Positions 6,849 to 9,197 of a stretch of 9,197 nucleotides of DNA are shown here, one piece after another (position 1 is the first letter of the stretch; every line of letters starts with the position of its first letter). Source of the DNA: DASZCR01 sp035942915 (lineage in GTDB: Bacteria; Acidobacteriota; Blastocatellia; Pyrinomonadales; Pyrinomonadaceae); NCBI GenBank assembly GCA_035942915.1, contig DASZCR010000166.1:1-9197 (forward strand), given 5' to 3'. A model generated the notes under the pieces. The model did no database searches. It worked only from the letters and a program-made list of their open reading frames with translations, and was not told where the DNA came from. The position numbers were made by a program, and so were the translations under genes.

Positions 6849-6858
6849 CTTCAATGCT

Positions 6859-7917
6859 ATGTTGATTTCGGATTTTGATTTCGAGTTGCCGGAGGAGTTG
6901 ATTGCGCAGCAACCGCCGGAGCAGCGCGACGCGTCGCGGATGCTCGTCGTCAGACGCCGCGAGCGGGTCTGGCGCGACGGCTCTTTCGCCGAACTGCCGG
7001 AGCTTCTGCGCGAAGGCGATGCGCTCGTCATCAACAACACACGCGTCTTTCCGGCGCGCCTCGTCGGCCGACGTGAGCCGACGGGCGGACGCATCGAACT
7101 GCTGCTCGTGCGTCGTCGAGAAGAGGACGCGCAGCCGCATACATGGGAAGTTCTGGCGCGCCCCGCACGCAGGCTCGAAGCGGGCACGCGTCTTTCGTTC
7201 GGCGACGGGCGTCTCGCGGCAGAGGTGGTCGGACAGGCGGAAGACGGCGGGCGGCGCGTCGTGCGTTTTCAACCTGACGGCGACTTCGACGCCTTGCTTG
7301 AAGCATTCGGACGCGTGCCGCTACCGCCCTACATCCGGCGCGACGCCGACGCGCCGACGAGCGCCGCAGACCGCGCGCGTTATCAAACCGTCTACGCCGG
7401 ACGCAGCGGCGCGATTGCCGCGCCGACCGCCGGTCTGCACTTCACGCCGCGCGTGCTCGCAGAGTTGCGCCGTCGCGGCGTCCATATCGCGGAGGTGACT
7501 TTGCACGTCGGCTACGGCACGTTTGCGCCCGTGCGCGTCGAAGACCTGAGCGGGCACACGGTTGCGCCTGAAGCGTTCGAGGTGACGGAGGAAGCAGCCA
7601 CGCTCATCAACTCCGCGCGTGAAAGAGGCGGGCGCGTCGTCGCCGTCGGCACGACGAGCGTGCGTACACTGGAATCGACAGCCGACGCACGCGGTCTCAT
7701 CCAACCGGGACGCGGCGAGACATCCCTGACCATCACGCCCGGCTTCCGCTTCCGCGCCGTCGATGCGCTCTTAACGAACTTCCACCTGCCGCGCTCCTCC
7801 CTGCTCGTCCTCGTCGCCGCCTTCGCCGGACGCGACCTGACGCTTGCCGCCTACGCCCACGCCGTCGCCACACGCTACCGCTTCTACAGCTACGGCGATT
7901 GCATGTTTATCGAGTGA
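6859..7917 (+). CDS. queA: S-adenosylmethionine:tRNA ribosyltransferase-isomerase QueA
   Basis: QueA transfers and isomerises the ribosyl moiety of S-adenosylmethionine onto preQ1 at the wobble position of tRNAs with GUN anticodons, forming epoxyqueuosine, in the cytoplasm. The 352-residue product is full length and typical. It has SDFDFELPEELIAQQP (4-19), ALVINNTRVFPARL (55-68), GRVPLPPYIRR (151-161), RYQTVYAGRSGAIAAPTAGL (174-193) followed by HFT, VTLHVGYGTFAPV (213-225), GTTSVRTLES (264-273), TNFHLPRSSLLVLVAAFAG (306-324) and the C-terminal RFYSYGDCMFIE (341-352). In that last motif Cys348 replaces the more usual Ala. No Shine-Dalgarno sequence is visible before ATG at 6859; the leader is the TTCATCC-type array. 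The stop TGA lies inside the first GTGATAA unit of the next heptamer array, so gene and repeat share bases. No preQ1 riboswitch is recognisable. Confidence 0.97.
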   Translation: MLISDFDFELPEELIAQQPPEQRDASRMLVVRRRERVWRDGSFAELPELLREGDALVINNTRVFPARLVGRREPTGGRIELLLVRRREEDAQPHTWEVLARPARRLEAGTRLSFGDGRLAAEVVGQAEDGGRRVVRFQPDGDFDALLEAFGRVPLPPYIRRDADAPTSAADRARYQTVYAGRSGAIAAPTAGLHFTPRVLAELRRRGVHIAEVTLHVGYGTFAPVRVEDLSGHTVAPEAFEVTEEAATLINSARERGGRVVAVGTTSVRTLESTADARGLIQPGRGETSLTITPGFRFRAVDALLTNFHLPRSSLLVLVAAFAGRDLTLAAYAHAVATRYRFYSYGDCMFIE

Positions 7918-8042
7918 TAAGCGATAAGTCATAAGTGATAAGTGATAGGTGATAGGTGATAGGAAAAAACGTCTTCTCTTATCACCTATCACCTATCACT
8001 TATCACTATTTACTATTTCCCCTTCACCATTTACCATTTATC
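7914..8042. repeat. GTGATAR heptamer palindrome (copy B) with ATTTACC-type extension, queA to rimI-like gene
   Basis: The left arm is seven in-register units from 7914: GTGATAA, GCGATAA, GTCATAA, GTGATAA and three GTGATAG. The right arm from 7980 is TATCACC, TATCACC, TATCACT, TATCACT. Positions 7934-7961 pair perfectly with 7980-8007 (28 bp) around an 18-base apex. The same 7-base register continues after the stem through ATTTACT, ATTTCCC, CTTCACC, ATTTACC and ATTTATC to 8042, four bases before the next start codon. Read on the reverse strand, the apex is AGAGAAGACGTTTTTTCC, like the forward apex of the copy at 8623, so this copy is inverted. Confidence 0.85.
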
Positions 8043-8046
8043 TGTC

Positions 8047-8619
8047 ATGGCTGTGCTGAAGAAAATTCGTTCGCGTCTGTTCTCGTCTGCGGTCGAGGAC
8101 GAAGCGAGGGCTGCTGACGGCGAAGGCGGTGCGGGGTCGCAGGCGCGCGGTTCACTGTTCGCCGACGCGCGTTACGACATCCGCCCGATGACGGTCGCGC
8201 ACCTCGACGAGTGCTGGCGTCTCGACCAACGCTGCTTCGTCGATGGCGAGGCTTATAGCCGGGAGACTTTCGAGTACTTGCTGACCTCGCCCGATTCGGT
8301 CTCCTACCGCGCCGTCACGTCCGACGGGATGATGGTCGGCTTCATCGTCGGCCTCGTCGAGCCGCAGGCGACCGGCCACATCACGACGGTCGGCGTCGCG
8401 CCCGAACACCGCCGCCGACGCATCGCCAACCGGATGCTCGCCAAAGTCGAAGACGGCTTTCGCAAACGCGACGTGCGGACGGTGCGCCTCGAAGTCCGCT
8501 CCGTCAACGCGGCCGCCCAAGACCTCTACCGCAAGCTCGGCTACGTCGTCACACAGCGCCTCCCGCGCTACTACTCAAACGGCGGCGACGGCCTCCTGAT
8601 GGTCAAATCTTTGGAATAA
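8047..8619 (+). CDS. RimI-like GNAT family N-acetyltransferase
   Basis: The 190-residue product is a GNAT acetyltransferase closest to RimI/Ard1-type enzymes, which acetylate protein N-termini (RimI on ribosomal protein S18) using acetyl-CoA. The GNAT core runs from about residue 43 (YDIRPMTVAHLDECWRLDQR) to the end. It has GHITTVGVAPEHRRRRIANR (110-129), the acetyl-CoA pyrophosphate-binding region, and LEVRSVNAAAQDLYRKLGYV (148-167), typical of RimI, then LPRYYSNGGDGLLMV (172-186). In the first block the usual R-x-x-G-x-G/A loop reads RRRRIA, so the first glycine is replaced by Arg. Residues 1-42 are an extra N-terminal segment: a basic start (MAVLKKIRSRLF) then an acidic, Ala/Gly-rich low-complexity stretch. 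The start follows the heptamer array with no Shine-Dalgarno sequence; a later start is possible but no good candidate precedes the core. Its true substrate is unknown. Confidence 0.88.
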   Translation: MAVLKKIRSRLFSSAVEDEARAADGEGGAGSQARGSLFADARYDIRPMTVAHLDECWRLDQRCFVDGEAYSRETFEYLLTSPDSVSYRAVTSDGMMVGFIVGLVEPQATGHITTVGVAPEHRRRRIANRMLAKVEDGFRKRDVRTVRLEVRSVNAAAQDLYRKLGYVVTQRLPRYYSNGGDGLLMVKSLE

Positions 8620-8701
8620 AGCAGTGATAGGTGATAAGTGATGGGTGATAGGAGAAGACAGCATTTCTCCTATCACCCATCACTTATCACCTATCACTTT
8701 T
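8618..8701. terminator. Probable bidirectional terminator between the convergent rimI-like and mglA-like genes
   Basis: The 34-bp hairpin sits exactly between two convergent genes, 3 bases after the plus-strand stop and 10 bases after the minus-strand stop. It is followed by TTTT on the plus strand (8698-8701) and by GCTTTATT on the minus strand. A stem this long is unusual for a textbook intrinsic terminator, so the role is inferred from position and shape. Confidence 0.6.
8623..8698. repeat. GTGATAR heptamer palindrome (copy C), perfect 34-bp arms
   Basis: Positions 8623-8656 and 8665-8698 are perfect inverted complements (34 bp) around an 8-base loop (GACAGCAT). Left units are GTGATAG, GTGATAA, GTGATGG, GTGATAG; right units are TATCACC, CATCACT, TATCACC, TATCACT. 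The left arm differs from that of the copy at 2708 at only two positions, and both continue into GGAGAA plus a GAC-containing apex. Perfect complementarity, including matched variant units in both arms, suggests selection for the hairpin or recent duplication/conversion. Confidence 0.88.
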
Positions 8702-8708
8702 AATCGGA

Positions 8709-9197
8709 CTAGCTCTTGCGCAACTCCGTGAGCACCTGCTTGGCAACCGACTTCAGTGTGTCGAAGACGCCCGTGCCTTTGGAAGCGACCGCCTCGTGGA
8801 CGGGCTCGTCCTTGCGCTTGAGTTCGGCGACCAACTCTTCGGCCGGGACGACGTTCGGCAGGTCGCGCTTGTTCAGTTGCAGGACGTAGGGAATCTTCAA
8901 GAGGTCGTAGCCGTTCGCCTGTAGATTCTCTTCCAGGTTGTAGAGCGACTCGACGTTGGCGTCCATGCGCTCCTCCTGCGAATCGGCGACAAAGACGACG
9001 CCGTCTACACCCTTCAGAATCAGTTTGCGCGAGGCGTCGTAGAAGACCTGACCCGGCACGGTGTAGAGATGAAAGCGCGTCTTGAAGCCGCGCACGGTGC
9101 CGAGTTCGAGCGGCATGAAGTCGAAGAAGAGCGTGCGGTCGGTCTCTGTGGCGAGGCTGATGAGCTTGCCCTTCGAGGCCGGAGCGGTCGAGTCGTA
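8709..9197 (-). CDS. mglA: MglA-like Ras-superfamily GTPase, 5' end off the window
   Basis: MglA is the small GTPase that sets the leading pole and drives motility in Myxococcus; relatives occur widely, usually with an MglB-type activating partner. The frame is open from the stop at 8709 to the window edge, giving the last 162 residues; the start and the P-loop are outside. Visible motifs are AKGK-like ASKGKLISLATETDRTLFFD (7-26 of the fragment; switch I region), GFKTRFHLYTVPGQVFY (37-53) where PGQ replaces the Ras DTAGQ as in MglA, RKLILKGVDGVVFVADSQ (57-74), LQLNKRDLPN (107-116; base-specificity NKxD) and TGVFDTLKSVAKQVLTEL (142-159). An ATG at 9116 lies inside the conserved core and is not the start. 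No mglB is seen; it could lie upstream, beyond the edge. The gene converges on the rimI-like gene. Confidence 0.93.
   Translation of the reverse strand, partial: YDSTAPASKGKLISLATETDRTLFFDFMPLELGTVRGFKTRFHLYTVPGQVFYDASRKLILKGVDGVVFVADSQEERMDANVESLYNLEENLQANGYDLLKIPYVLQLNKRDLPNVVPAEELVAELKRKDEPVHEAVASKGTGVFDTLKSVAKQVLTELRKS

Noticed and set aside
7914..8007. A CRISPR array
   Set aside because: Units are 7 bases long, contiguous and without unique spacers, and the two halves are inverted to each other.
9114..9116. ATG at 9116 as the start of the MglA-like gene
   Set aside because: The frame continues upstream with 27 more residues that match the MglA core (KGK, SLATET, TLFFDF), so this Met is internal.

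Overview
The window is GC-rich, densely coded bacterial chromosome. The gene set (Rex, a bacterial cysteine dioxygenase, RuvA/RuvB, a YihY-type membrane protein, QueA, a RimI-like acetyltransferase and a very MglA-like GTPase), the Ala/Arg-rich proteins and the intergenic heptamer arrays suggest Acidobacteriota, perhaps Blastocatellia/Pyrinomonadaceae. That placement is inference from family resemblance; no 16S or other decisive marker is present.

Layout. Bases 1-1060 on the minus strand carry rex followed 31 bases later by a small signal-anchored protein that runs off the left edge and looks like a TonB C-terminal-domain protein. About 190 bases of divergent promoter region separate rex from a plus-strand cysteine dioxygenase gene (1254-1853). 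A terminator-like hairpin and a degenerate heptamer array follow. Next come ruvA (2058-2690), a long heptamer palindrome, ruvB (2812-3852), an unrecognised 657-residue exported helical protein (3879-5852) and a YihY/BrkB-family membrane protein (5867-6778). ruvB, the 657-residue gene and yihY are 26 and 5-14 bases apart and are probably co-transcribed. After an 80-base gap with another heptamer-type array come queA (6859-7917), a second palindrome, a RimI-like N-acetyltransferase gene (8047-8619) and a third, perfect palindrome. Facing these from the right edge on the minus strand is the 3' part of an mglA-like gene (8709 to beyond 9197).

The genes are mostly housekeeping: redox sensing (Rex), thiol catabolism (CDO), Holliday-junction processing (RuvAB), tRNA queuosine synthesis (QueA), protein N-terminal acetylation (RimI-like) and polarity or motility control (MglA). 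They do not form one pathway.

The most unusual content is intergenic. Five gaps hold inverted arrays built on a 7-base unit. Three share one family, (GTGATAR)n facing (YTATCAC)n, with 28-38 bp arms and a related apex motif (GAGAARAC-like), one of them in inverted orientation. Two others use different heptamers (CTTTTGC and TTCATCC) with the same 7-base register and mirrored layout. This looks like a dispersed heptamer-repeat hairpin system. It supplies terminator-like structures and forms the 5' leaders of ruvB, queA and the rimI-like gene, none of which has a visible Shine-Dalgarno sequence.
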